The notes under the pieces: generated by a model
What the model was told of the DNA's origin: nothing
Databases searched by the model: none
The model's input: the letters and a program-made list of their open reading frames with translations, nothing else
Origin: CAJBVG01 sp044337515
Lineage (GTDB): Bacteria > Bacteroidota > Bacteroidia > Sphingobacteriales > Sphingobacteriaceae
Reading direction: 5' to 3'
NCBI GenBank assembly: GCA_044337515.1
Contig: JBIINK010000001.1
Coordinates: 1 to 64,000 of the forward strand
DNA: 64,000 nucleotides
Part shown: piece after piece, positions 42,931-52,796 of the stretch
Layout: each line of letters begins with the position of its first letter
Position numbering within the stretch: the first letter of the stretch is position 1
Position numbers and translations under genes: made by a program

Positions 42931-43652
42931 TATTTCTTTGCTTTCTTAAATGAGAAAAATTGAGCAGGCTTATGTAAAACGCCTGTTTGCTTTTCATCTA
43001 AAGGGATTAAATAATCGGCTGTTTTAATGGATTTGCGGAAATTTCGCTTATCCAATTGCACATTAGACATTGCTTCGTACAGATTTTGAAGTTGGCTTAA
43101 GGTGAATTTAGGAGGGAGCAATTCTCTTCCCATAATATGATGTTCTGGATGTTCTTTAATGATTTCCAGCGCTTTATTTAAAATTACATTATGGTCAAAT
43201 GCCAATTTTGGAATTTTCTTAATGCTTCTCCATATGGTATTTTCAGCAAATGATCCCGCTTGAGGGTTAATATGGTCAATTCTTACTAATGCTAAATAGG
43301 CAATTGTAATTACTCTCGCATTTGGGTCTTTACGGTAACCTTTCAACCATTCAGCATCTTTTGTGTCAGCAACACGCTCTGGATTGCCAAAAGTGAAGAA
43401 TTGCTGTAAATAAAGCCCTTTAATATGTGTTAATTCGTTAAGAACTCTGATCGCCGCATCATCCAAACTTTCGTCTTCCTTTATTAAATCTCCAGGTAAT
43501 GCATATTGTGATTTAAAACTATCAACGTTCTGTTTATGAGGGTTTTTCTGTTTAATTAGGAGTGCTTGTAGGCGATTTTCCACTTCATCATATCCGAGCA
43601 CAACACAATCGACTGATACGTAATTTTGAAAGTATGACTGCTTATTTTTCAT
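42930..43652 (-). CDS. Nudix-fold transcriptional regulator (NrtR/AraR-like), probable regulator of the starch/maltose locus
   Basis: 240 aa. N-terminal Nudix domain (~10-145) whose catalytic box is degenerate: RVLNEL stands where an active hydrolase has REUxEE, so it is probably a sensor, not an enzyme. C-terminal ~80 residues (FTLSQLQNLYEAMSNVQLDKRNFRKSI in pieces) form the winged helix found in NrtR, AraR and XylR-type Nudix regulators of Bacteroidota sugar genes. It is divergent from the maltose operon, with an inverted repeat in between. The effector is unknown; a sugar or sugar phosphate is likely. Confidence 0.88.
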   Translation of the reverse strand: MKNKQSYFQNYVSVDCVVLGYDEVENRLQALLIKQKNPHKQNVDSFKSQYALPGDLIKEDESLDDAAIRVLNELTHIKGLYLQQFFTFGNPERVADTKDAEWLKGYRKDPNARVITIAYLALVRIDHINPQAGSFAENTIWRSIKKIPKLAFDHNVILNKALEIIKEHPEHHIMGRELLPPKFTLSQLQNLYEAMSNVQLDKRNFRKSIKTADYLIPLDEKQTGVLHKPAQFFSFKKAKK

Positions 43653-43677
43653 TTTTTTTTCTTCAAAAGAAATACTT

Positions 43678-43694
43678 ATTGTAATTTGTACAAT
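43678..43694. promoter_or_regulatory. Candidate operator 1 of the starch/maltose locus
   Basis: ATTGTA-ATTTG-TACAAT, 6-bp arms with a 5-bp spacer, in the gap between the Nudix regulator and the sugar kinase. It has the same layout as the two sites at 56438 and 56474. Confidence 0.55.
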
Positions 43695-43773
43695 TACTAT
43701 TAAATTGCAAGGCTGAAATGTGCTTTACAATAAAGTAAACATAAGAAAAAATTATATAATTAATATTCATAAG

Positions 43774-44640
43774 ATGTATTTAATTGCGGAGAGTGGTTCA
43801 ACAAAATGTGATTGGTTATTAGTAGATCAATCTGGTAATTACATGGATTTATATAAAACCATGGGTTATAATCCTTTTTTTCACAGTACTGATTTTATTT
43901 ATGAGAATATAACCTCACATAAAGATCTAGGGCATATCGCTGTAAAAGTAGAACGTGTTTACTTCTACGGAGCTGGATGTGAGAATAAAGACCTTAACAA
44001 CATTGTTAAAAAAGCTTTAGAAAAAGCGTTTATAAATGCAAACGTGTTTGTTGATCACGACCTGAAGGCAGCAGCCTATTCTACATTCAATGGTGAAACT
44101 AATATAACTTGTATCATTGGTACAGGTTCGAACTCTTGCATGTTTGATGGGACTACCATTACCGAAGAAGTTCCAGCATTAGCCTATATATTAGGTGACG
44201 AAGCATCAGGATCTTATTTAGGTAAAAAATTAATAGCAGCTTATTTATATAAGAAGTTGCCAAAAGATATTGCATTCGATTTCGATAAGGAATTTGGATT
44301 AACGAAAGAAATGATATTTGATCGTGTATACAATAAGCCAAATGCCAATGTATACCTAGCGAGCTTTACAAGGTTTGTTGGTCGCCATAAAGCAGATCCT
44401 TTTATCAATAATTTTATTATGCAAGGCATGCGTGAATTTTTCGAATATCACGTTTGTTGTTTCTCAAACTATCAGGAGATTACTGTTAACTTTATAGGTT
44501 CAGTAGCATTCCATTTTCAAGATGAATTAATGATAGTAGCAAAAGAGAATAATGTGAAAATTGGCAAGGTTATAAAAGAGCCAATTATGAACTTATTGGA
44601 ATACCACATTAAATATCAATTTCAACAAGAAATAGCATAG
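43774..44640 (+). CDS. BadF/BadG-type sugar kinase (glucosamine/glucokinase-like)
   Basis: 288 aa from the ATG at 43774; an in-frame extension to 43720 is not credible. ASKHA fold with the phosphate motif SGSTKCDWLL at the N-terminus and TCIIGTGSNSC in the centre, as in N-acetylglucosamine kinases. First gene of the maltose operon, four bases before pgmB. Because maltose phosphorylase releases free glucose, the enzyme may serve here as a glucokinase; that is inference from context. The first motif residue is Glu rather than the usual Asp. Confidence 0.82.
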   Translation: MYLIAESGSTKCDWLLVDQSGNYMDLYKTMGYNPFFHSTDFIYENITSHKDLGHIAVKVERVYFYGAGCENKDLNNIVKKALEKAFINANVFVDHDLKAAAYSTFNGETNITCIIGTGSNSCMFDGTTITEEVPALAYILGDEASGSYLGKKLIAAYLYKKLPKDIAFDFDKEFGLTKEMIFDRVYNKPNANVYLASFTRFVGRHKADPFINNFIMQGMREFFEYHVCCFSNYQEITVNFIGSVAFHFQDELMIVAKENNVKIGKVIKEPIMNLLEYHIKYQFQQEIA

Positions 44641-44643
44641 TCT

Positions 44644-45297
44644 ATGAAAGCCTGTATTTTTGATTTAGATGGCGTATTAGTTGATACAGCTAAATATCAT
44701 TTTGTTGCATGGAAACGATTAGCCAATGAATTGGGTGTCGACTTTACAGAACACGATAATGAAAACCTAAAAGGGCTGTCGAGAGATGCTTCATTAAATT
44801 ATATTTTAGCGAAAGCAGATATTGTGGCTACGTCTTCGGAACGAGAAGTTTGGAAAGAACGCAAAAATAATTGGTATCTAGATTTAGTAACACAAATGCC
44901 AGAAGACGAAGTGCTCCCTAATTGCAAGGAGTTACTGAAAAGTTTAAAAGATAATCATATCAAGATTTCACTTGGTTCTGCAAGTAAGAATGCAAAGTTA
45001 ATTTTAGATCGAGTAAATATTACACACTATTTTGATGCCATCATAGATGGTACAAAAACCTCCAAATCAAAACCAGATCCGGAGGTTTTTTTATTAGGAG
45101 CAGCAGCGATGAATTGTTCGCCTTCAGATTGTATTGTTTTTGAAGATGCAATTAGCGGAGTAAAAGCAGCAAAAACGGGTGGCTTTTTTACTATTGGAAT
45201 AGGGGAACCTAAAGTGTTAAGTGAAGCTGATGTGGTTTATCCTAATTTAAACGAATTGAATTACGAAACATTAATGAAGATTTTTACCGTAGTATAA
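44644..45297 (+). CDS. pgmB: Beta-phosphoglucomutase
   Basis: 217 aa HAD-superfamily protein. Catalytic nucleophile and acid/base in DLDGVLVDTAKYHFVAW, the KGLSR cap motif, GSASKNAKLIL, and SKPDPEVFLLGA followed by VFEDAISGVKAAKTG. Converts beta-glucose 1-phosphate, the product of maltose phosphorylase, to glucose 6-phosphate. Its last base overlaps the first base of the GH65 gene. Confidence 0.95.
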   Translation: MKACIFDLDGVLVDTAKYHFVAWKRLANELGVDFTEHDNENLKGLSRDASLNYILAKADIVATSSEREVWKERKNNWYLDLVTQMPEDEVLPNCKELLKSLKDNHIKISLGSASKNAKLILDRVNITHYFDAIIDGTKTSKSKPDPEVFLLGAAAMNCSPSDCIVFEDAISGVKAAKTGGFFTIGIGEPKVLSEADVVYPNLNELNYETLMKIFTVV

Positions 45298-47615
45298 TGA
45301 AGAATTATTTTTTACATAACGAATGGCAAATTATTGAAGAGGGATTTAATCCTGAAATGCATGAAGCCGCTGAAAGTATTTTCAGTATTGGGAATGGGAA
45401 GATGGGGCAACGTGCAATGTTCGAGGAATCATATACTGGAAAAACATTACAAGGTTCATATATAGCAGGAGTGTATTACCCCGATAAAACTCGTGTGGGT
45501 TGGTGGAAAAATGGATACCCTGAGTATTTCGCTAAAGTATTAAACAGTCCGAATTGGATTAAAATGAATATCGAAATTGACGGAGAATCCGTTGATTTAT
45601 TTAAACATGCACCCGCAAACTTTAAGCGCGTGCTTGATATGAAAACAGGGGTGCTTCAACGTTCGTTCGATTATACCACTTCTACTAATAAAAAGTTTAC
45701 AGTTTCTGTTGAACGATTTATGAGTAAGGAAGATGATGAAATTGCGTGTATCCGTTATAGTGTTACTGCTCATTCTTCTGCTGACATTAATTGGTATGCT
45801 GGAATTGATTCGCATGTAAAAAATACTGACTCTAATTACGATGAAATATTTTGGAGTAGAGTATCAGAGAAATGCGACAATGATTCGGCGTGGTTAACAA
45901 CTAAAACAAACAAATTACATTTCGAAGTTTGCGAAGGTTTTTTTGTGAAATCTTTCATCGATAACGAAGAGCAAAATACAGTACAATATTCGAATAGTGA
46001 ATGGAATGTTTCTGCTTGTTGGGAATTTAAAGCGGAGCAAGGTAAGACATATTGCATGGAGAAATACGTAAGTATTGTTTCGAATATGTATTACGATAAT
46101 GCGTCGCTAGAATCTGCATGCAAAAATAATTTGCAAAAAGCGAGAGAGCTTGGTTATGATCAACTAAAAACTCGTCATACTAATTCTTGGGCTTCACTTT
46201 GGGAAAATGCCGATATTACTATCGATGGAGATATTGCTGCTCAACAAGGAATACGTTTTAATATTTTCCAGTTACATCAAACTTATTCAGGACGAGACCC
46301 TCGTTTAAATATTGGTCCGAAAGGTTTTACCGGTGAGAAATACGGAGGTTCTACCTATTGGGATACCGAAGCGTATTGCATACCATTTTACTTGGGCACA
46401 TCAGACGCAAGTATCTCTAAACAATTATTAAGATATCGTTATAACCAATTAGATAAAGCCATTGAAAATGCTGAGAAATTAGGATTCACTAATGGTGCAG
46501 CATTGTATCCAATGGTTACCATGAATGGAGAAGAATGCCATAACGAATGGGAAATAACTTTCGAGGAAATTCATCGTAATGGTGCAATCGCGTTTGCTGT
46601 TTTTCAATATGGGTTATATACCGGTGACTTATCTTATTTAAATGAAGGCGGGGCAGAAGTATTATTAGGAATTTCTAGATTTTGGTCGCAACGTATACAT
46701 TGGTCGGATGCTAAAAAGCAATACGTAATGCATGGTGTTACTGGTCCGAATGAATACGAAAATAACGTTAACAATAACTGGTACACCAACTACATTTCGA
46801 ACTGGTGTATGAAATATACAGCAGAAGTAATTCAACATATTTCTGATACAGATAAAAATTACTACAAGGATTTTTGTACTAAAACAAAATTCAATGCAGA
46901 AGAATTAGTTCGTTGGAAAGATATTACAGATAATATGTTTTTTCCAACTGATGAAAACTTAGGGATATTCTTACAACAAGAAGGGTACTTAGATAAAGAG
47001 CAAATCTTAGCTGCTGAATTACCAGCCAATCAACGCCCAATCAATCAACATTGGTCGTGGGATAGAATACTTCGCTCTTGCTTCATTAAACAAGCTGATG
47101 TGTTGCAAGGCATGTTCTTGTTTGAAGACCATTTTGATACGGAAACGTTAAAACGAAACTTTGATTTTTACGAACCACGTACTGTACATGAATCATCTTT
47201 GTCACCTTGTATACATGTTATCCAAGCGACTAAACTTGGCTATGAAGAGAAAGCATACGAATTGTATTTGCGTACTTCGCGATTAGATTTAGATGATTAC
47301 AATAAAGAAGTTCATGAAGGATTACACATTACGAGTATGGCCGGTACTTGGATGTCGGTTGTAATGGGGTTCGGCGGCTTGCGAATTAAAAAAGATACAT
47401 TGAGTTTTGCCCCAATGTTACCAAAAAATTGGTCAGGATTTAGTTTCTTAGTTCGTTACCGCGATGCTATTATTTCAGTTCGAGTAAATAAAGAAAAATT
47501 ATTTTTAAATCTTCAGGCATCACATTCATTAAATTGTGAAGTGTATGGAGAAACGATTTCACTTGAGCCGAACAATGAAGTTTCGCTGAATTTAAAACCA
47601 ATATATGTTCATTAA
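45297..47615 (+). CDS. Maltose phosphorylase (GH65)
   Basis: 772 aa cytoplasmic enzyme: maltose + phosphate to glucose + beta-glucose 1-phosphate. The GH65 general acid lies in EITFEEIHRNGA (residues 419-430), and GEECHNEWEITFEEIHRN is the maltose-specific version of this loop. The phosphate-site region HESSLSPCIH is present. It is preceded by pgmB, its normal partner, with a one-base overlap, and overlaps the next gene by 11 bp. Kojibiose or trehalose phosphorylase is unlikely given this context. Confidence 0.94.
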   Translation: MKNYFLHNEWQIIEEGFNPEMHEAAESIFSIGNGKMGQRAMFEESYTGKTLQGSYIAGVYYPDKTRVGWWKNGYPEYFAKVLNSPNWIKMNIEIDGESVDLFKHAPANFKRVLDMKTGVLQRSFDYTTSTNKKFTVSVERFMSKEDDEIACIRYSVTAHSSADINWYAGIDSHVKNTDSNYDEIFWSRVSEKCDNDSAWLTTKTNKLHFEVCEGFFVKSFIDNEEQNTVQYSNSEWNVSACWEFKAEQGKTYCMEKYVSIVSNMYYDNASLESACKNNLQKARELGYDQLKTRHTNSWASLWENADITIDGDIAAQQGIRFNIFQLHQTYSGRDPRLNIGPKGFTGEKYGGSTYWDTEAYCIPFYLGTSDASISKQLLRYRYNQLDKAIENAEKLGFTNGAALYPMVTMNGEECHNEWEITFEEIHRNGAIAFAVFQYGLYTGDLSYLNEGGAEVLLGISRFWSQRIHWSDAKKQYVMHGVTGPNEYENNVNNNWYTNYISNWCMKYTAEVIQHISDTDKNYYKDFCTKTKFNAEELVRWKDITDNMFFPTDENLGIFLQQEGYLDKEQILAAELPANQRPINQHWSWDRILRSCFIKQADVLQGMFLFEDHFDTETLKRNFDFYEPRTVHESSLSPCIHVIQATKLGYEEKAYELYLRTSRLDLDDYNKEVHEGLHITSMAGTWMSVVMGFGGLRIKKDTLSFAPMLPKNWSGFSFLVRYRDAIISVRVNKEKLFLNLQASHSLNCEVYGETISLEPNNEVSLNLKPIYVH

Positions 47616-49959
47616 AAGACTTAGTATAGGCTTATTCTGTTTCTTCGCTTTGCTGATAAAAGTGGAAGCGCAAAATGCTTGGGGAGTTTTAGCTAGTCCA
47701 TTTCAATTGCAAGTGGACACAAGTACTTTAGTAATTGCAGACTATTTCCCATTTCAATCTAAAATTGATTCTGTTCATATTCCGAATGGTTTGAAATTAG
47801 TTTCTTTAACTAGTTCGAAATTAATTGTAGCAGGAACGCCCAATACAACAGTTTCGTGCACTCGATTTTATATTGGGTCCGACTATTATGATATCCCAAC
47901 ATTTGGTTCCGACAAACAAAATATTCAAATAGCTATTCAATTAGTTGAGCCAGCATCATCATTGGCGATAAAAGGAACATTTACCAGTTGGGCGCCAATT
48001 TCAACGGGTGTTTTAGCTACATCAAGTTTGCCTTCAAAAACATGGACTATCGATTTAAAGAAAATAAATTCGGGTCAACATCAATATAAACTAATCGCCG
48101 ATGGGAAAGAAGTTGACGCTACCAATGCGACAATTGTTCCAAATGGTATTGGAGGAACTAATGCTCAAATTATCGTAGGCAATACTGAAGTATCAAAGCC
48201 AATCATAACTACACATCAATTTGAAGGAGCTAACGTAAGTATTAAAGCAGATAACATTGAAGGGTATTTGGTGTTTTGGAATCATCATCTTATTGTAACT
48301 GGTGTTAAACAAACGTCGAAGTTTGTTTTTCAATTACCAGAACAAGCGAAAAATGTTAAGCGAAGTTATGTGCGTGTTTACGCATATGGTAATGGTAAAA
48401 TCTCCAATGACATTATTATTCCTTTAGAGTTTGGCAGAGTAATAAATTCTGCAGGCTTGTTAGAACGTATCGACTTGCATTCTCAGATCATGTACTTTAT
48501 GATGGTTGATCGTTTTAGTGACGGTGATCCAAGTAATAATCCTATACCATTAGAAGGCGTTGTTCCAATTGCTGATTATAAAGGTGGGGACATTAAAGGA
48601 ATTCAAAATAAAATTAAAGATGGATTTTTTGAAGACTTAGGTTTTAATACCATTTGGTTATCGCCAATTGCGAAGAACCCAGATGGAGCTTGGGGATTTT
48701 GGAATAAAAAAATTACAACGAAGTTTTCAGCATACCATGGTTATTGGCCAACATCTTATTCCATAGTTGATAGGAGATTTGGAACGAATCAAGGTTTTAC
48801 AACATTAATATCAGATGCCCATGCTAACAATATGAATCTCGTATTGGATTTTGTGGCTCATCATATTCATACCGATCATCCTTTGTACAAAGCTCACCCA
48901 GATTGGGCTACGCCATTGTACTTGCCAGATGGTTCTATGAATACAGAGCGTTGGGACGATTATCGTTTAACAACTTGGTTCGATACATTTTTGCCTACAC
49001 TTGATTTTCAACGTCCAGAAGTAAATGAAGTAATTTCAGACTCGGTAATGTATTGGGTAAGGAATTTTGATATCGATGGATTTAGACATGATGCAAGTAA
49101 GCATGTGCCTGAAGTATTTTGGAGAACGCTAACATTAAAAATTAGAAATGATGTTCGTTCGAAAAACAAATCTGGATTCTATCAAATCGGAGAAACATAT
49201 GGCAGTCCAGAATTAATTGGATCCTATGTGAACTCTGGTCAGATGGATGGGCAGTTTGATTTTAATATGTACGATGCTGGTGTAAATGCATTTGCTTTTG
49301 ATGCAGATATTGCAGGAAGTAAAAAAGCATTTCAACGATTAGAAAATACAATCAACGAAAGTTTTAAATATTACGGATCTCACCATCTCATGGGTAACAT
49401 TAGTGGTAATCAGGATAAGCCTCGATTTGCTTCACTAGCAGAAGGAACTGTAAAACCTGATGAAGATACAAAACTAGCTGGTTGGAGTAGAGATATACAG
49501 CATGTTGGCACTAAAGGGTATTCTAGAATTGCACAAATGATGGCATTGAACTTTACCATACCAGGAATTCCTGTTGTTTATTACGGAGATGAAATTGCAA
49601 TGCCAGGAGGTAATGATCCCGACAACAGAAGAATGATGAAATTCGATGGATATAATGTAAATGAAAAAGCATTAAGAGACAAAGTTCAAGTATTAGCTAA
49701 CTTAAGAAAAAACAACTTAGAGCTAATCTATGGTGATTACAAAACCTTAACTTGTACTGAAGGATTCTTTGCTTTCGAAAGAAATTATTTTGGCAAAAAA
49801 AGCATTATAGTATTTGCAAAAAATGCTGGAGAAGTGAAAATCAATATTGCTGATAAACGTACGGCAAAAGTTCACTTCGGACATGCAATTATAAAGGGTA
49901 AAAAGGACATCAGTATTCAATTAACAAATGACGACTTTGAAATTATTAGCTATGAATAA
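47605..49959 (+). CDS. Exported GH13 enzyme (cyclomaltodextrinase/neopullulanase-like)
   Basis: 784 aa. Signal peptide (~1-22, ending VEAQ), an N-terminal beta domain pair (~25-285, E-set or CBM-like, including AIKGTFTSWAPIS), then a GH13 barrel. The catalytic triad is intact: Asp496 (GFRHD), Glu530 (QIGE) and Asp604 (GNQD). The VNPNPIPLEG-type loop and SDGDPSNNP resemble neopullulanases. Likely periplasmic, trimming imported maltodextrins or cyclodextrins. Overlaps GH65 by 11 bp at its start and the next amylase by 8 bp at its end. Confidence 0.9.
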   Translation: MFIKRLSIGLFCFFALLIKVEAQNAWGVLASPFQLQVDTSTLVIADYFPFQSKIDSVHIPNGLKLVSLTSSKLIVAGTPNTTVSCTRFYIGSDYYDIPTFGSDKQNIQIAIQLVEPASSLAIKGTFTSWAPISTGVLATSSLPSKTWTIDLKKINSGQHQYKLIADGKEVDATNATIVPNGIGGTNAQIIVGNTEVSKPIITTHQFEGANVSIKADNIEGYLVFWNHHLIVTGVKQTSKFVFQLPEQAKNVKRSYVRVYAYGNGKISNDIIIPLEFGRVINSAGLLERIDLHSQIMYFMMVDRFSDGDPSNNPIPLEGVVPIADYKGGDIKGIQNKIKDGFFEDLGFNTIWLSPIAKNPDGAWGFWNKKITTKFSAYHGYWPTSYSIVDRRFGTNQGFTTLISDAHANNMNLVLDFVAHHIHTDHPLYKAHPDWATPLYLPDGSMNTERWDDYRLTTWFDTFLPTLDFQRPEVNEVISDSVMYWVRNFDIDGFRHDASKHVPEVFWRTLTLKIRNDVRSKNKSGFYQIGETYGSPELIGSYVNSGQMDGQFDFNMYDAGVNAFAFDADIAGSKKAFQRLENTINESFKYYGSHHLMGNISGNQDKPRFASLAEGTVKPDEDTKLAGWSRDIQHVGTKGYSRIAQMMALNFTIPGIPVVYYGDEIAMPGGNDPDNRRMMKFDGYNVNEKALRDKVQVLANLRKNNLELIYGDYKTLTCTEGFFAFERNYFGKKSIIVFAKNAGEVKINIADKRTAKVHFGHAIIKGKKDISIQLTNDDFEIISYE

Positions 49960-51334
49960 AACGATAAACAAATTAATGCTCATCTTATTAGTGATGGTGA
50001 GTAGTATGGCCAATGCGCAATTAGTGCAGCCTGAATGGTCTAAAAACGCAGTGATTTACGAAGTGAATATTCGTCAATATACTCCAGAAGGAACTTTCAA
50101 TGCATTTGCGAAAGAACTACCACGTTTAAAAGATTTAGGCGTAGATGTAATTTGGATCATGCCAATTCATCCTATCGGAGTAAAGAATAGAAAAGGTGGA
50201 ATGGGTAGTTATTATAGTGTGAAAGATTATACTGATGTAGCACCTGAATATGGTACGAAATCAGATTTCAAAGCATTAGTTGATAAAGCACATTCATTAG
50301 GAATAAAAGTGTTAATTGACTGGGTTGCGAACCATTCAGCTTGGGATAATGCTTGGTTAGAGCAACATTCTGATTGGTATGTTCGAGGTAAGGACGGTGA
50401 GATTACTACTCAGTACGATTGGACGGATGTAGCTAAACTAGATTATACTCATCCTGAAATGAGAACGGCAATGATTGACGCCATGAAATATTGGGTTTCA
50501 GATTTTGATATTGATGGTTATCGTTGTGATGTTGCATTTTTAGTCCCAGTGGATTTTTGGGAGCAATTACGCGCAGAACTTGAAACGATTAAGCCTGTAT
50601 ATATGTTAGCAGAAATGGAATGGAATCCAGATATTAATCCTAATCCAGAATCTTATTTCAATAAGGCATTCAATGCTTCTTATGGATGGAGTTTTATGGG
50701 TACATCAAATGATTTTATTAATGGAAAGAAAAGCTTAGCTGAGTTTAAAAAAGAATTAAGTGCTAATTATGCAAAGTTCCCAGCACATATGCACAAGTTG
50801 TATTTCTTAACTAACCACGATGAGAATTCATGGAATGGAACTGTTGATGAAAAATATGGTAAAAATTGGCAGCAAGTAGGAGTAATGGTTTACACCTTAC
50901 CACAAAGTTTGCCATTAATTTATACTGGTGAAGAAGCTGGTCTAAATAGAAGATTAAGTTTCTTTGAAAAAGATCAAATTAAAACAACCGAATGGGCGAA
51001 CACTTCTCGTGTATCATGGTATAAACGCATGACTAAATTAAAGCATACGGTACCAGCATTTTCAAACGATAATAATTTAGGTTCATGGAAAGAACTTAAA
51101 ATGACAACCAAATCTACTGCAGAAGATGTTTGTTATGCTTATACACGTAGTAATGGTAAAAGTGAGGCATATGTCTTTATTAATTTCCATTACAACCCAA
51201 TTGTAGTAAGTACGGCTGATATAAATTTGAATATTTTATCTTCAGGGTATTCTGTAGAGTCAAATGCAAATCAAGTATTAAAAAACAATACCATTACGCT
51301 TGCACCACATTCTTACATCATTTACTATAAATAA
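49952..51334 (+). CDS. Exported GH13 alpha-amylase
   Basis: 460 aa from the ATG at 49952, which overlaps the preceding stop; the in-frame ATG at 49928 would bury the signal peptide. Signal peptide ends MANAQ. The barrel has VNIRQYTPEGTF at the start and the triad Asp193 (YRCD), Glu221 (LAE) and Asp290 (NHD). It is a compact amylase without extra binding modules. Periplasmic location is likely. Fifth gene of the kinase-pgmB-GH65-GH13-GH13-MFS operon. Confidence 0.9.
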   Translation: MNKTINKLMLILLVMVSSMANAQLVQPEWSKNAVIYEVNIRQYTPEGTFNAFAKELPRLKDLGVDVIWIMPIHPIGVKNRKGGMGSYYSVKDYTDVAPEYGTKSDFKALVDKAHSLGIKVLIDWVANHSAWDNAWLEQHSDWYVRGKDGEITTQYDWTDVAKLDYTHPEMRTAMIDAMKYWVSDFDIDGYRCDVAFLVPVDFWEQLRAELETIKPVYMLAEMEWNPDINPNPESYFNKAFNASYGWSFMGTSNDFINGKKSLAEFKKELSANYAKFPAHMHKLYFLTNHDENSWNGTVDEKYGKNWQQVGVMVYTLPQSLPLIYTGEEAGLNRRLSFFEKDQIKTTEWANTSRVSWYKRMTKLKHTVPAFSNDNNLGSWKELKMTTKSTAEDVCYAYTRSNGKSEAYVFINFHYNPIVVSTADINLNILSSGYSVESNANQVLKNNTITLAPHSYIIYYK

Positions 51335-51339
51335 TATTT

Positions 51340-52662
51340 ATGGCATTATTAGAAAAACCACGATTAAGCTTGCTACAAATATTCAGCATGAGTTTCGGAT
51401 TCATGGGGATACAATTTGGCTTCGCATTGCAAAATGGAAACGCAAGTGGAATATTACAAAACTATGGAGCTCACGTTGAGCAATTATCATGGTTCTGGCT
51501 TGTAGCACCATTAACAGGGATGATTATTCAACCTATTATTGGGTATTATAGCGATAAAACCTGGGGTCGCTTTGGTAGAAGGAAACCCTACATTATGATT
51601 GGTACAATTTTATGTTGTGCTGCATTATTATTACTTCCAAATTCAGCCTTATTTTTCCAAGCTAAATCAGCATTGTTAATTGGAGCTGGAATGTTAATGG
51701 TAATGGATGCTAGTATAAATATTGCGATGGAACCTTTCCGCGCTTTGGTAGCAGACAATTTATCAGCTAAACAAAGCACATTAGGATTTGCAATACAAAC
51801 ATTTTTAATTGGTATTGGTGCAGTTGCTGGTTCTTGGTTACCTTATATTATGAATGAGTTCTTCGGTGTTTCATCATCTGCTCCTGCAGGTTATGTAGCC
51901 GATAACGTTACTTTTTCTTTCTACACAGGAGCTGTAGTGTTCCTTTGTTGTATTTTAGCAACTGTAATATTTTCTAAAGAATATCCTCCAGCAGAATACG
52001 AAAAGTATCACGGTAAATCAGAAGATGAAACTTCGAAGTTTAGCAATATTTTTAAGGATTTTAAAAATATGCCAAGTGTAATGCGCCAATTAGGTTTGGT
52101 TCAGTTTTTCAGTTGGTTTGCCTTGTTTAGTATGTGGGTGTTTACTACTCCTGCAATTGCTAATCACGTTTTCGGATTGTCTTTAGAAGATACAAGCAGT
52201 GATAAATTTAGAGAAGCGCAAACCTGGACAGGTATTATTTTTGGGGTGTATAATGGGGTCTCAGCTATATATGCTTTAATGTTACCACGTATTGCAAAAT
52301 ACTTTGGTAAAAAGAAAACACATGCTATCTCATTAATTGCCGGTGGTGTCGGATTAATCGGAATGTATTTTGCAGATAGTAAAACAGATTTACTTTATTG
52401 TATGGTAGGAGTAGGATTTGCATGGGCATCAATCTTATCAATGCCTTATGCCATCTTAGCTAATAAAATTCCATCAGGTAAAATGGGAGTGTATATGGGA
52501 ATTTTTAATTTCTTCATCACCATCCCTCAGATTGTGAATGGCATAATTGGTGGTCCAATTGTTAAAACTATTTATAATAACAATGCTATTTACGCAATTG
52601 TTATTGCGGGTGTATTTATGCTAAGCGCTGCCGTGTCGGTGTTATACGTACAAGACAATTAA
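51340..52662 (+). CDS. MFS maltose/sugar transporter (GPH/SLC45-like)
   Basis: 440 aa, twelve predicted transmembrane segments. The segment PIIGYYSDKTWGRFGRRKPYI after the second helix is the signature of the sucrose/maltose group of the major facilitator superfamily. It likely moves maltose from the periplasm to the cytoplasm for phosphorolysis. Six bases after the amylase; last gene of the operon. The stop is followed directly by an octad array. Confidence 0.9.
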   Translation: MALLEKPRLSLLQIFSMSFGFMGIQFGFALQNGNASGILQNYGAHVEQLSWFWLVAPLTGMIIQPIIGYYSDKTWGRFGRRKPYIMIGTILCCAALLLLPNSALFFQAKSALLIGAGMLMVMDASINIAMEPFRALVADNLSAKQSTLGFAIQTFLIGIGAVAGSWLPYIMNEFFGVSSSAPAGYVADNVTFSFYTGAVVFLCCILATVIFSKEYPPAEYEKYHGKSEDETSKFSNIFKDFKNMPSVMRQLGLVQFFSWFALFSMWVFTTPAIANHVFGLSLEDTSSDKFREAQTWTGIIFGVYNGVSAIYALMLPRIAKYFGKKKTHAISLIAGGVGLIGMYFADSKTDLLYCMVGVGFAWASILSMPYAILANKIPSGKMGVYMGIFNFFITIPQIVNGIIGGPIVKTIYNNNAIYAIVIAGVFMLSAAVSVLYVQDN

Positions 52663-52796
52663 TCGAAGTGTCGAACAGTAGAAATGTCGAATTGTCAATC
52701 AAACTCGTCGACATTTCTACAATTCGACCCCTCTATAATTTGACCCTTCTACAATTCGACATTTCTACAATTCGACACTTCTACAATTCGATTATA
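52663..52796. repeat. Octad word array J, inverted halves, reaching into the amylase stop
   Basis: Five 8-bp words follow the MFS stop codon (TCGAAGTG, TCGAACAG, TAGAAATG, TCGAATTG, TCAATCAA). After a 6-nt gap there are eleven more in opposite orientation (52709-52796) alternating CGACnnTT-like and CTACAATT, giving an apparent 16-bp period. Words on one side are reverse complements of those on the other. The last 16 bp encode the final five residues and stop of the convergent amylase. Confidence 0.87.
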
